Source: Gracilaria gracilis
Taxonomy: Eukaryota; Rhodophyta; Florideophyceae; Gracilariales; Gracilariaceae
Direction of reading: 5' to 3'
DNA length: 64,000 nucleotides
NCBI GenBank assembly: GCA_030374805.1
Contig: JARGSG010000028.1
Coordinates: forward strand, 186,001 to 250,000
In this document: positions 22,723-34,400 of the stretch, piece after piece
Layout: each line of letters starts with the position of its first letter
How positions within the stretch are numbered: position 1 is the stretch's first letter
Position numbers and translations under genes: made by a program
Notes under the pieces: model-generated
The model's input: only the letters and a program-made list of their open reading frames with translations
Told to the model about the DNA's origin: nothing
Database searches by the model: none

Positions 22723-23710
22723 ATCACGTTCGTTGCCTTCACTTCCTGACCCAACACTGCCCCCGCTCAATATAGGATTGAACTCAAGTGGTTCCGTATT
22801 TCACGTTTTAGAATTCACTATCGCGTTACTTAGAAAGTTAAATGATTGTCATAACTACTACGTACGCATAGCTATAGAATAAAGGCACCCAGTTTTGAAG
22901 GAAAAAAGAAATGAATTGTGTCCGTTAAGTTTTCTGCGTGTACAGCGGTCCGGGGTGGAGTGGCGCTTCATCAGTGCCGTGATGAAGCGCCACTCCACCC
23001 CGGACCGCTGTCCATGCGCATTGGCCGATGAAGTTTGACGACACCTTGGACGGCTGTCTGTGGCTGATGAAGCTGGACGACACCTCGGACCGCTGTCCAC
23101 GCGAAAAAAAATTTAATTTTTCGGACAGCGGTCCGGGGTGGAGTAGCGCTTCATCAGTGCCGTGATGAAGCGCCACTCCACCCCGGACCGCTGTCCACGC
23201 GCCGTGGCCGATGAAGCTGGAAGACAACTCGGACCGATGTCCACGCGAAAAAGAATTTAATTTTTCGGACAGCGGTCTGGGGTGGAGTGGCGCTTCATCA
23301 CGGCACTGATGAAGCGCCAGTCCACCCCGGACCGCTGTCCACGCGCCGTTGCCGACGAAGCTGGACGACAGCTCGGACCGCTGTGGACGACGGTTTTCAC
23401 TTATGATTGTTTTATGAATATTTAAAGCCCTGCATCGTCTTATAATGACGGGGGGACGTAAGGGTACATCCTATCAAATCGAAGAAGGTAGTTCTACCGA
23501 CTACCTTCTCTAAATTTATATGATTAGAATCTCTTGTAGCGCTCAAGGTCGTGACCGATAATGAATACCATCTTTGCGACAACCACGAGCATTATGTGGT
23601 TGTCGGAGAAGAAGAACTCATCACTGGCCACGACATTCTTCTAGTGACTATATTGGGGACTATTCTTCTTCAGTGATTGAAATATCAGTCACGGCAAAAC
23701 ACCATTATCT

Positions 23711-23928
23711 GAGTTGAACAACTCATATAATCGTAGTCCACCATCACCGGTAGCTCAACCACTTCCGATAGTTCGACCTAACGCAGTCTAATCTAGTCGT
23801 TCTAATAAGGAACCACAGTCCAACAGTGATGGAGCTGGCTGTCAAAGCCAAAGCCGATTACATGAGTTGAACAACTCAAATAATCGTACTCGACCATCAC
23901 GCCCAGCTCAAGCACTTCCGAATGTTCT
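23711..23928. repeat. Pair of ~65-bp direct repeats in the hairpin-block core
   Basis: The segments starting at 23711 and 23864 share GAGTTGAACAACTC, then AATAATCGTA, then CACTTCCGA at equal spacing. The first phrase is an interrupted palindrome (GAGTTG, AA, CAACTC), suitable for a dimeric DNA-binding protein. Confidence 0.6.
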
Positions 23929-24119
23929 CAGTAAAGCAAGGATGCAGAAGTAACATACACTGTGTCCGGCGACTTTGGCTTGAATACGCAATAGCATGGG
24001 AAATAGAAGAGTCCGCCAGTTAGTACGATTCACAGAAAACGAACAAAATTGTCGAACGTATTCTGTGTGCCACTACGTCCGCGCAACAGAACAAGGACGG
24101 AAAAAGCACCTCTCTTACA

Positions 24120-24204
24120 CAGTTTCCGGCGATATATTCTTCTTCTGTCACAACCGAGAGGATCACTTGGTTGTGACAGGAGAAGAAGAGATCCCCGGAA
24201 ACTG
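24120..24204. repeat. Long hairpin in the core of the foldback block
   Basis: The arms run from CAGTTTCCGG (24120) to CCGGAAACTG (24204), with the inner arms TCTTCTTCTGTCACAACC and GGTTGTGACAGGAGAAGAAG. It is different in sequence from the 70-bp hairpins. A shorter related hairpin (GACAACCAC / GTGGTTGTC) lies near 23578-23608. Confidence 0.65.
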
Positions 24205-24954
24205 TAACGGGGAGGTACAGAGCGTTGTGCTTACCAAGGTAGTTGGCAGCAGAGCTAAGGTGCTTGAGTACACGCAGCGTTACATTACAAAAAGCGCCAG
24301 TCGCAAGGGGGCCGCCGTCCAGGTGGAAATTTTTTTTTTCGCGTGGACAGCGATCCGAGGTGTCGTCCAGCTTCATCAGCCACGGCGCGTGGACATCGGT
24401 CCGGGTTGGAGTGGCGCTTCATCAGTGCCGCGATGAAGCGCCACTCCACCCCGGACCGCTGTCCGAAAAATTAAATTTTGTTTTACTTTTTCTCCCACGG
24501 CGCATGGAAAGCGGACCGCCTCGAGTGGCACTTCATCAAAGCCGTGATGGAGCGCCACTGCACCACGAACCGCTGTCCGGAGAGCCGTAAGTTATAACGT
24601 CGCCTATACTTCCATATCTAGAAGTTACCGCACCCCCTCTCGTCTTTGCCTTCTCTTATAACTGTTTATCACCGCATAAGCCCCCCTGACATCGCCCAAG
24701 TCCCTTCTACTCCTCTACTTTAGAGTTCTGGTACCATTTTGGCGTATGAACTCCTCCTTCACATCGCTAATTCCGCAGCCGTCTGCCGTCCGCTTTCGTC
24801 TACCATCCGCACTCATATCTCGTTCGCTGCCGTCTCTCGTCAGCTTCCGTCCGTTCGCCGTCGCCGTCCGCTGCCGACGTCAATCATCTGTTTTCTCACG
24901 ACCGCTCCCGTTCTCCTTCCGTATTCATAATACAGCCCCCCGTTATTGTTTTAA

Positions 24955-26175
24955 ATGGCTGCCGCAACCACATCCAGGTCGAAGTCACCGTTACCGGCAC
25001 CTCCGTCATCCGACATGAAGGTTGGAAAAATGTTCAGTTCTGGGGATGAGCTTCTCACCGCGTGTCTTGCCATCCGTGATCACTATGCGTCGACGATACG
25101 AGAGGAAGACGAACCTAGGAAAGTGGGACAGAGCGAATTCGTTCAATATATCATCAAGAATCGCACTGTCCTAGAGGTTGCCAGGAAGTACTTCTCTATC
25201 CTCCTCGGACCCACTCACCCGTCATACAGCGACGATGAGCTCAAGGCTGTGTGCGGGAAGGGTTCTTACCGTCAGCTGTATCTCTCGAAGAAGTTGCTTG
25301 ACATCATGGACGGAGACAGAGACAGGCGTGTGAGGGATTTTTGGAATGCTTATACCAGAGTGGACTTTCAAGAAATACCGAAGAATGTGACGTTAACAGA
25401 ATTCTTCAAGTCCATGAGTATAGCTCGCAAGCAAGTGGGCCGGATAGTTCCCCCTTTCGGTACGAGCATCGCTACACATTTCCAGAGAGTTTTCTTTCTT
25501 TCCGTTATTCAAAAAGTACCTATGGAAAAGCGCCTTCGAAGCCATAAGAGGCGTAAGGGGGAGAAGGGATATTCCACCCTTTTTGGGAATGTGCAAATAT
25601 CGTAGAATCTCCAAGCTCAGCGTGCGGGTTTTGGTGTGCAGCTGGTAACAAACGCCTGGGATTGTTTCTCCCAATTTCTGGGATTCCCTAGTGCTGAGGT
25701 CGTGGTTCTCCCTTTTCTACTGCTCGTGTACGATGACATGCAGTTTAAACCCATTGAAACGCGTTCCGAGGGGTTCCTGCACAAGGACAACGACCATCGC
25801 TTGCTACCGAGCAACACGCAAACTCTTCGGGAAGACGAGGTCCAACCGTGCGCATGGAATCTCCCGGAGGACATTGATGTGGCCCTCCGAACGCTTCCGA
25901 AGGAGTTCATTTCTGACCTGAACAAGGATGTTGTGAACGAGCAGTTGTACACAATATCAGAACCTGGACGATGGGCCGTTCTAAAGACGTTTCACAGGGA
26001 CCCGTCAAGAGCGTTTGCTCAGAGATTTGATTGTTTCTCTAAGTCGCTTATCTCCTCCATCTTGGAGACAATAAGCCCTTTGAAAATCAAAAAAACACTC
26101 ATGGTCCCTGATATACCTCTCACGCCGATATCGAAACCGGAGCCTGCCATCGAAATTCAGGACGATGACGATTAG
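24955..26175 (+). pseudogene. Unknown N-terminal region in frame with a DNA methylase
   Basis: Starts at the ATG at 24955 (MAAATTSRSKSPLP). About 406 codons with one internal TAG at 25603; it ends EIQDDDD before a TAG at 26173. Contents are helical and charged (ELLTACLAIRDHYASTI, KLLDIMDGDRDRRVRDFWNAY, EFFKSMSIARKQVGRIVPP), with a hydrophobic patch AEVVVLPFLLLVYDD. I recognise no family. The methylase that follows is in the same frame, so this may be the N-terminal domain of a larger protein (ParB-like, specificity or chromatin-binding); that is inference. Promoter sequences probably lie in the 24.6-24.95 kb gap beside the hairpins. Confidence 0.5.
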
Positions 26176-26178
26176 CAG

Positions 26179-27288
26179 TTGGAAAGGGGGAATCCTTCGG
26201 AGGGGAAACAAGGAGGGGATGGAGATGGCGGAAGTGGAATAGATGTAGTGGGGGAAAGGGGGAATGAAGAGGTTGGTGAACAGTCGTCCGACGCTCACAT
26301 ACAGCCTCCTCCTGCCATTTCCTCGTTGGACGATAAAATGGCATTCCAACGTTGTGAACTGGAGATGGAGAGATGCTTTCGAATTTATAATTACGGGTTC
26401 GAGGATATGGTAAAAACGGACGAGACTCTGCTAAACAACAGAGTCTCTCCATTGGGGAAAGTTCAACTGGTTATTATGGACCCACCATACAACATAAGGG
26501 CCGATAAGAACCGGGAGAACAGTTGGTACGATATGCTGAGCGCTGAGCAAATGAAGAAGGCAGCAAAGCTTATATCAAGGCTGCTACGTCCGGGGCGTCA
26601 GTTCTTTATCTTCTTTGCATTGGAACAGGTGAACCAGTGGACGAGGGTGCTTTCATTTATTGGAGCAAAGGACGAGCAAGGTGTTCCAAGGCGATCGTTT
26701 GTTGTGGACCAGGTCCCAATTCATTTTATACGGTCGCAAGGCAACCCCATGCGAAACCCGGGACGCAGGTCCTGCTCCTTGTTCCCTGCCATGGAGTATG
26801 CAATACATGGTGTTCGAAGTGACCTCGCTTATGCACAGCAGCATTCGATGGTGAACTATGAGAACTTCAACTACGTGCAGTCGAGGTATCCAGGGTACCA
26901 CAGTGTTATTGACCAGGTACCGCCCATGTCCAATGGGGAGACTCTTCAATGGAAAAGAAAGAAGGAGGGTGGCCGGCTACATGTTGCAAGAGGTGAGGTC
27001 GGAACAAAAACCTCGCGCGTTGTTGAAGGAGCTGATCAGCAGATTTTCGCAGCCAGGTGATACAGTGGTGGACTTGTTCGCGCGAACTTTTTCGACTGCC
27101 ATGGCATGCATGGAGTTACAACGTCATCGGAAGTTTATTGGTTGTGAGCTGGACTCGACTGTTTTGTGCATGCTAGGCACGCGGCAATTGTTCAGTTTGC
27201 GATGTGCATGCGCGATGATGAGACGGACATTCAAATTACGCAGGAGGTCCGAAACTCTGTGAATCGCATGATGGACTTATTTCCCAAG
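26179..27288 (+). pseudogene. DNA amino-methyltransferase, beta-class motif order
   Basis: Near 26479 the frame reads QLVIMDPPYNIRADKNRENS: DPPY is catalytic motif IV of N6-adenine/N4-cytosine methylases. About 190 residues later, in a shifted frame, comes QPGDTVVDLFARTFSTAMAC with FIGCELD, the AdoMet-binding motif I and its acidic partner. Motif IV before motif I defines the beta class, common in bacteria, phages and large DNA viruses, and unlike eukaryotic Dnmt enzymes. Two compensating frameshifts (near 26960 and 27165) bracket the AdoMet region, and motif I has Arg where Gly is expected (FARTF), so this copy is probably dead. A TGA near 27289 separates it from the SET domain in the same frame. 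Confidence 0.75.
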
Positions 27289-27309
27289 TGAAACACTCGT
27301 TCTTCACGA

Positions 27310-28076
27310 TCATGGAAGGCTCCATCCGGCTTCCCACAGTTTCAGAAGTTCCCACCGTATATTGTGGACTTCCTGGCATCGATGCGGCGGGAGGAGGGCA
27401 TGGTCATGATCTGCAGGCGCAAAGCGCTGCATGAGTGGCCGAAAACGTTGCAAGGGAAGATGGGTCTCCTGGATTGGAACGCGATGTTGGCACTGGAGGC
27501 CACTATGTGTGGTTGTCGCATTGGGAAGTCGTCGATTTGTCACCATGACGCAAAAGTGGGAGTGTTTACCACGCGCCGTTTCATGAAGAACGAAGAGATA
27601 TGTTTCTTTTACGGAACTCTAGTGTACCATGACTTAACGAAGAGGAAGGAGGTACACAAGAAATATGGGGAAGGGTTGTTGGGAGCCACCGCCGCACGTT
27701 TTCGAACTTATGCGATGGAGGTTAGCCTGCAAGGCGAGGTATTTCGGAAACTCCCGGAAAGGAGACGAGAAGTACCTACAATCCCTGTATGGATTGTCCC
27801 CGATCCATTTTCGTTGTGTGGAACAATTAACGACCCAAAATGTATGGAAGGGGATAAAGATAGGGATGCGTAGAGGATGGCTTGAAACAGCGACGGACTG
27901 CCAATGTGGCGGTGAGTCGAACCCCAGGAACTGGGCGAACTCCACTTCAATTGATAGAATACCGAATGCTTGCCGTCCGGGCACTTCGGGTTGTAGAAGT
28001 GGGAGAAGAGTTGTTTGCAGATTATGGAATGGAGTACACATCGAGTACGTCTTCGAATCCTATAGTAATTGAGTAG
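27310..28076 (+). pseudogene. SET-domain lysine methyltransferase-like region
   Basis: The frame from about 27310 includes CICHHDAKVGVFTTRRFMKN-type residues, then EEICFFYGTLVYHD, the first SET strands and the YxG turn. After INDPKCMEG a frameshift near 27870 leads to TANVAVS, then VRALRVVEVGEELFADYG, the C-terminal SET signature. The NHS-type substrate/AdoMet motif appears weakened (ANVAVS). SET enzymes methylate lysines, usually on histones. It lies in frame after the DNA methylase, with one TGA between, so a methylase-SET fusion is likely ancestral. No pre-SET or post-SET Cys clusters are obvious. Confidence 0.65.
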
Positions 28077-28565
28077 AGCTCAATTGATTTATGACTTATA
28101 GAACCGAAAGGTGTACCATAGTATGTGTAAAACCGAATTGTGTACATTTTATTAGGCTTTCTCTCCAACTCTCGTGTTCCACAGGGGAGGGCGAGAACTC
28201 CTCCAAATGAGTGGGTGTCTTCACTTTTATCATAGAGTGACGTGAACAAAATGGGGATAGGATTCGGGGGAGTGGGTTGAAGTTCAAGTACATAGAATAG
28301 AAGATACGGAGTACATGTGATATCATGTCAAAGTGTACCAGTTTTTGACAGTGAGGTTTCGTACAGGAAGGGAAATTTCCGTCCCAAATTTCGGAAATTG
28401 ATTCCGAAAAGTACTAAAACGGTGCGATATTTCTACCACACGTCGAGTGGAGGTGTGCGTTTCACGGGGGATCTGCGATCACGTCGAGCGGCGAACACGT
28501 CTTGCAGCGAGCGGCCACAACATCTAAAGCGCACCGCCGGGCGCATCGTCGTCGTCCGATTCCAT
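28077..28565. other. Spacer without recognised gene
   Basis: About 0.5 kb between the SET region and the Arg-rich gene. A + frame runs through its right part, but I see no motif; promoter sequences for the next gene would lie here. Confidence 0.4.
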
Positions 28566-29507
28566 ATGGGGAAACGTAAAACGAGAAGTGCGAATGCGAA
28601 TGCGAATGCGGAGGATGTAATCAGGCGCACGTCGAAAGGGCGAACGCGTGCAGAGGTGGTAGGTCGGAGTCGCGAGGATGGTTTGGGTAGTACTACGCGT
28701 GCGCCTCGAAGCGGCGATGTGGAAAATGGCGAGGGCGGTATTGGGCGTACTTCGCGCCCTCCTCGAAGCGGATTACGTGGGAAAGGTAGAAAGAAAACGA
28801 GAAGACGTGATCGAGGCCGACCTTTGCAGCGAACCGAGCGAACCGAGCGAACCGAGCGCACCGAGCAAACGGAGCGAACCCAGCGAACCGAGCGAACGGT
28901 AAATGCTTTGGTAACACAAACTACTCCGCTTCCACATGAGATGGGAAATGGAGGAGGGGAAAGCAGGGGAGGGATGGGAGGAAGGCAGGGGGATGATGCG
29001 CGGGGCAGTAGGGATAGAGGTGGGCGGCGAAGGGGCGATGACTCCACGCAAGTTGTAGAAGAAGGCGAGTGTGGAGATGTCATAGAGAAGGGGAGGGAGC
29101 GTCGCAGTGGGGGGGGGGGAAAGAAGATAGCAAGAAGTACTAGTGGGATAGTTAGCCGTGTTATTCGAGGGAAGGAGGGAGAGAGAGTGGCAGGGGTTGG
29201 CGTTCGGAAGGGGAGGGGTCGCGAAAGAGAAGTAGTAGGAGGCGTTCAGGAGGCGAGGAACGAGGGCATGGAGGTTGTGGTTGATGTTAGGAGGAATCGA
29301 ATGGTGGGCAGAGAAAGAACTGGTGGACCGCGACATACTGCGATGCGGGAGGAAGAGGAAGTGGGGGGTATGAGGCATATGAAGGAGCATGGAAACGCAG
29401 AGGGCAGTGGGAGGCGAATTGGGCGCGTGGGCGATGGAATGGGAAGCCACGCCAATGTGAAGAGGATGGAATGGCTCCGAGACAATTTTCTCGGGAGAGT
29501 TGTATGA
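28566..29507 (+). pseudogene. Arg/Gly/Glu-rich N-terminal region of an unknown X1 protein
   Basis: The ATG at 28566 gives MGKRKTRSANANANAEDVIR. The frame stays open for 313 codons. It holds a 9-base tandem repeat (28838-28903, unit GAACCGAGC) encoding repeated Arg-Thr-Glu, and is otherwise low-complexity Arg/Gly/Glu. Such a segment could be a disordered nucleic-acid-binding N-terminus; the G-rich bias of this strand also contributes. It probably belongs with the region at 29822-31402, separated by frame breaks. Confidence 0.4.
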
Positions 29508-29821
29508 CGTAGCAGTGGTGGATCAGTGATTGAGAATGTGAGAGACAATATACCAGTGCATGGGAGGGTATTTGAAGGAGAAGATGTCGTTGTCGGAAAC
29601 AGGCATAGAACTGGAGGGAACTTGGTGGAACCGCGGTACGAACGCCTGAAGGAATACCTGTGAGGCATAATGCCGTTCGGATTGAGGACGATGTGCATGA
29701 AGCAGGAGTCGACGATTCTGGGGATCGTGGAGAGAGGAACGGAGCAAGGGAAACGGGAACTACAGGAATAGCAGAAGGAGATGAAGAGAACTTACGCGTG
29801 TTGCCAAGGTCTGCACTGGTT

Positions 29822-31402
29822 GAGAGGGTGAATTAGTTGAAATGGAAGCTGGTAAATATGAAAGAGGATCACTATACCATGATGGTGAGTTTGAAGCTCA
29901 CGCAGAAAAAATTGGAACGGGTGAGGGAGGAGCTGTAGCAGCAAAATGTGTTGATTGAAAGTTTAAGGGAAGCTGTGGAGGGTAGGAAGGGAAGAGGGCG
30001 TGGGAAGGAAGTGATGGGGCGTCGAAAACATGGCAGAGAGGTGCCACGATGTTTTTACGGATTTGCAAGGGCTGTATATGATAAGATTCTCCACTATGCA
30101 AAGTTGGAGGCGTAAAAACTCTGTTTTGATACGGAGAACGTTGGTAGGAGCTGGAAGAACAGGAGCGAGACGGTGGGAGAAAGTAGGGAGGGCAGCATAT
30201 TTGTGGTTGGGGAGAAGGAGATGGTACCTCGGTGCTCGTATCAAGTGGCATATGAGATCAGGGCGTATACGCCATCAACGGAGAAAGGAAGTGATGTGCT
30301 GTTGAAGTATGTGGTAGAGACGGAAATAATGGTAGATACTTGGGAGACGATACGAGAAGCGGGAAAGAAACAAAAGTGTGTGGATAATGTGAGTGCGGAC
30401 AAGTGTCTGAGGCAGCGGATGAAGCAGACATTAAGCAATGTGATTGGGGTGCGGAAGCGGGCGGCTCGCGACAAGTTATTATCCATCCTTGGATATGATT
30501 TGATTGCGAAACGTGCGAAACCTACTGAGGAGACTGAGCTATGGGAAGAGCTAAAGCAGCAGATGAGGGAGGCGCGCGTGAAGCTTATGGGAAGGGAGCA
30601 GGGCGGGGAGAATGAGTTGTGTGCGTGGAGAACGAGCCGGTTCGAAGACCTTGCGTATTCCGGGTCTCGTGCGGTTGGGCCACCATAAAAGGTTGATGAT
30701 GAAGATATGTACTTCAAGAATGAAGTGGCGGTGGCAGTGTTGGAGGAGTAAATGGGATACGCAGTGGAGAGGCAAAGTAACGGTGAGCGGCAGTACGTGG
30801 ATGGGACCGTGATGCACCTTGCGAGACTTGACGCCTGAATTGTTTGTGTGGTGAAAACTATGAACGAGGTTGTGGGACGTGGAGGGCAAAGACATCTTTT
30901 TTTCTCTACTTTGTATGGGAATTATCCACCTGGGGCTGTGGAAGGAATACTGGGGGTAGCCTGGCAATCGCTACAGGAGGAGCATGCCCAGGAGTTTGAG
31001 AACGATGGGTTTGTGGATGGAGATACGAGGTGTGTGTCGGGAAACTCTGGGAAAACTGCGGCAGTTGGGCTGTGGGTACCATCGAGGGAGAAGATATACC
31101 TAGCTGTGAGGGAGGACTATTTTATGGCAAAACTAACACGGAGACTAGGTGCAGTTTTTGATTGTTACATAGCGGCCTGTCGACTGGAAGACGCGAGTTT
31201 CGGGAGGTGGTGGCACACCGGGCGGAACGCAGGGAAGGGACAGGGGTTGATGGCAGGGAAGAGGCGGGCTACTAAGGGTAGGGTGAGGTGCAGTGGGGGG
31301 GGGGGAAGCGGTGGAGGTATGAGTGGGATGGGGAAGAGATGCATCTTCTTTCTCATGTCATGCGTATCTTCACTTCTTCCAATTGAAACGAAGCGGGTTT
31401 AA
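29822..31402 (+). pseudogene. Unknown X1 protein, C-terminal regions
   Basis: In successive frames: MVSLKLTQKKLERVREEL (coiled coil), VPRCFYGFARAVYDKILHY, EGSIFVVGEKEMVPRCSYQV, YVVETEIMVDTWETIREAG and GVRKRAARDKLLSILGYDLI, then from 30848 TMNEVVGRGGQRHLFFSTLY with RLGAVFDCYIAACRLEDASF. These read like a real protein (mixed hydrophobic and charged, helical), interrupted by stops at 30686, 30750 and elsewhere. No family recognised. It converges on the transposase gene, so it may be an accessory factor for mobility. Low confidence in exact limits. Confidence 0.4.
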
Positions 31403-31437
31403 ATTTTTATGAAGCTGAAGCTAACAGGGAATAGAGG

Positions 31438-34400
31438 CTACGTGTTGGATGGTAAATAAGGCTTGGCGGTGGGGTCTCGATAGAACCGATTGAGATAGAA
31501 TCGGTGAAAGCGCCAGTGTAGACGAGAAGTGAAGGAAGGAGCGGGGTAGTTCTGGCGGAGAACATGAACGGAGCCAAGGATGGAGGAAGAGAAGATGACT
31601 CCATACCAAGGGGAAACATTATCGGAAGTGGAGTGGGTACAGATGGGAACTGGGTGGATGGTGTGGTTATGTTCGTCGTCTGTTGCCCAGCGGAGGCAAA
31701 CGCAGTTGAGGGTGAGATCGACGTCGTCGCTGGGTGGGACGAGTTCCATGAACTGGACGAAGGCGAACTCCTTGGGAGAAGAAGTTGAAGAAGGAAGGGC
31801 GAAACGAAGAAGGGAGATGGGTTTACAGACCCAGGCGATAGATGTGGAGGGGGGAGGTGGAGCCAGCGACGAGAATGTGGGAGAACTTTGAGGACTTGGA
31901 TGGACCGAAGGAGGGGGTGGCAAAAATTCGTTGGATGAGAGGGACTGGAGGATCGTGGGGCACGAGCTCGGTCCGCTCTTCAGTGTAGTTGTCGAGTGTT
32001 GGGATGTAACCGCCGACGACGTAAGCGGAGTTGACTATGGTGAGTCGAGCCTGACGGAGGGCGGGGGAGTTGTCAGTGAGTTGTAAGACTTCGAGAGAGA
32101 GGGTGATGAAGGATGGGAGGGCGTCTCTTCCGAATTGTGCAAGAATGGAAAGGGTATCGGGGGGGAAGGGGTATTGAAGAGATTTGTGAGAGAGGTGAGG
32201 ATTGAAGCGAATGAATTTGTGGGTAGTGATTAGGTCAGCGAAGGAGATGTGTTTGCCATCACGGACGAAACCGGGTTTTCGGGATTGGAGAGGGGAAGCG
32301 AGGCCAGGGGAGGAGGAGGTGATGGAAGGGTTTGTGGAGATGGGATTCCAGTCCTTGATGGCATTGGGGCGGTGGATGGCACGAATGGTTTCTTGATGTG
32401 CGGTGGACCTGCGCTTTGAGGTTTTGGAGTGGTGGGACTTGAAGAGGGTGTGGGCGTGCTCGAATATGCCGGCATCATTGAAGTGGAGGCCTCCGAAGTG
32501 GCGAATGTCCTCGACAATGTTGTCGAGGAGGTGAAACTTGAGGGTTCCGAGGCTCGAGTGTGGTGGGGGCCAAGGACGAGTACGGCTGTACGCTTGAAGG
32601 AGCGGATTTGGTTGTGGAGTTCGGTAAGGCGAGCGTCGGTCCATTCGGTGAAGGTGTTGTATCCCATGGAGGCGAGGAGAAGGTCTGAGTACTTGGAAAA
32701 GACGGTAGTGATGAGAGCTAAATCGACTTCGTCACAGCATCAGTCGAAAAAGGCGCCGATGAAGGGGAAGACCATGTCGAGTGCGCGGTAGTCTTTTGCT
32801 TCGAGCATACCACGCGAGCCGTCGGTAGTAAAGAAACCGTTGAGTGTTTGACCGTTGTCGGAAGTGGAGAAGTCGGTGTGGAGTCCGTTTGCGGGGGAGT
32901 GCTTTTCGATGGCGGAGAGGATGGTGTTTGAATGTTTGAGGATGGAAGTGTGGACGGAGTTGAATGGGCAACGGGACTTGGAGAAACGGAGGGTGGTGGA
33001 GAGTGCTTCTGAGCGGAGTCTCTCGATGGCGGCGAGCTTGATGAGCTTGGAGACGCCGAGGTGGAAGTTGTGGAGTGGTTCCAAGGTGAAGATGTTGTAA
33101 GGGGAGAGAAGTGGGATGATGTTGAGAAGAGGGTATGATTCGAAGAGGTAGGAGTACTTTGCGAGGGAGAGGGAGTGGAGGGCTTCAAGGGCTTTTTCCT
33201 TTGTGTTGCGAAAGATTCTGGGCTTACGAGCAAGGAGAGCGTCTTATGATTGTTGGAGGAGAGTGTAGTGTGATTTGCGTGCGGCGAGGGTCTGGTGCTC
33301 AGTTCGGGGGGAAGGGCATTGAATGTGTAGGGGGAGTTCTGTGCGAGAGACGGTGAATCTATGACAAGGGTGTTGGGGGCGGGTTCTGTGGGAGATGGCG
33401 AGGATGTCTTTTGCTTCGGGGATGTCGGCGCAGTAGCATGCGATGATTGGGTGACAGTGGCGGAAAACGCCATGGACCTCACAAAAGGGGAAGCCTTTGA
33501 GACCGGAGGAGAGAAGGGGGCCGAGGAGGTTGGAGATGGCGAGCTGAATGAGTTCCATTTTGGTGTGGCGGGGGATGTGAGAGGAGGTTTGAGGGATGGA
33601 GTCGTGGTCTTGAGAGGGGTTGGTTGAGAGGAAGGAGGTTGGCAAGTATCCGAGATGGGTGAGGTGTTCGGTGATGCACTTGCGACGGAAGGCATCGGAG
33701 AAGTTGAGAAGGGTGATGTGAAGGGGCTAGGAGGTGATGGAAGAGGATTTGAGGGAGGTGGAGGACTTGTCGGAGTGGATTTGGGCCAAGCCAATGAAGG
33801 AGTCGATACCGGTGGAATCGGGGGTGTGCCAGATGCAGGAATCGTTGGAGGAGTGCATGATTGCGGCTTTGAGGGCGGGGACTGCTTCTTTTCCGAGCGT
33901 GGAGGCCATGGGGTGGGCGAAACCGGGAGAGCCGGAAGGTGTTGTGTAGGAGACGGGGTGGAAGAAGGTGTTGTGGAAGTGTGCGAGGGGGAGTTGTTGT
34001 TTGAGGACCTGGATGGGGTCCTTTCGGAAGATGGTAGTGGAGAAAAGCTGCTGTGGGTCAGAGAGGGTGGTGGGAGCGAAGCCGATGTTGCTGACTCGGT
34101 GTTGGAAGAGGTCTGTTTGAAGTTTGTGACAATGGGAGGCGAAGGAGATGGCGTTGTGGAAGGCAGATTTGGAGAAGGCGGGTTCGTGGAGGAGGGAGAT
34201 GAGTTCCTTAGCCTTTCGGAGGCCGAAAAAGGAGGCGATGGAAGAGATGTAGAGGACCATGCGTTCGAGGTGGGGGTTGTTGAGGAGGGGGAAGAAAGGG
34301 GGAGGAGGGGAGAGTAGCGGAGGGGGAGTAGCGGAGGGGGAGAGAGAGCAGACGGGGGTGGTGGCGATGTGGTAGGCGTCCTGGGTGTGGAGGGAGAGGG

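Larger units (their letters stand above)
22942..24577. repeat. Foldback block of 70-bp hairpins (five units, inverted halves)
   Basis: Near-perfect 70-bp hairpins (arms of 32 bases, loop of 6) lie at 22942-23011, 23125-23194, 23269-23338, 24393-24462 and (weaker) 24508-24577. The arm starts ACAGCGGTCCGGGGTGGAG. The linkers (GAAAAAATTTAATTTTTCGG type and GATGAAGCTGGACGACACC type) also repeat. The three left and two right units are in opposite orientation, so the block forms a large inverted repeat around a ~1-kb core (23.4-24.3 kb). It lies between two divergent genes. It could be a foldback-type mobile element nested in X1, or a built-in regulatory or replication site. No gene is seen here. 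Confidence 0.8.

Noticed and set aside
23996-24436. 146-codon + strand frame in the hairpin block
   Set aside because: It runs through two hairpins and repeat linkers and has no motif; composition artefact.
22942-24577. Repeats with dyad symmetry as a CRISPR array
   Set aside because: Irregular spacing, 70-bp hairpins in both orientations, no uniform spacers, eukaryotic context.
33655-34317. 220-codon Gly/Glu-rich + strand frame opposite the transposase
   Set aside because: Complement of a Ser/Pro-coding region; no motif.
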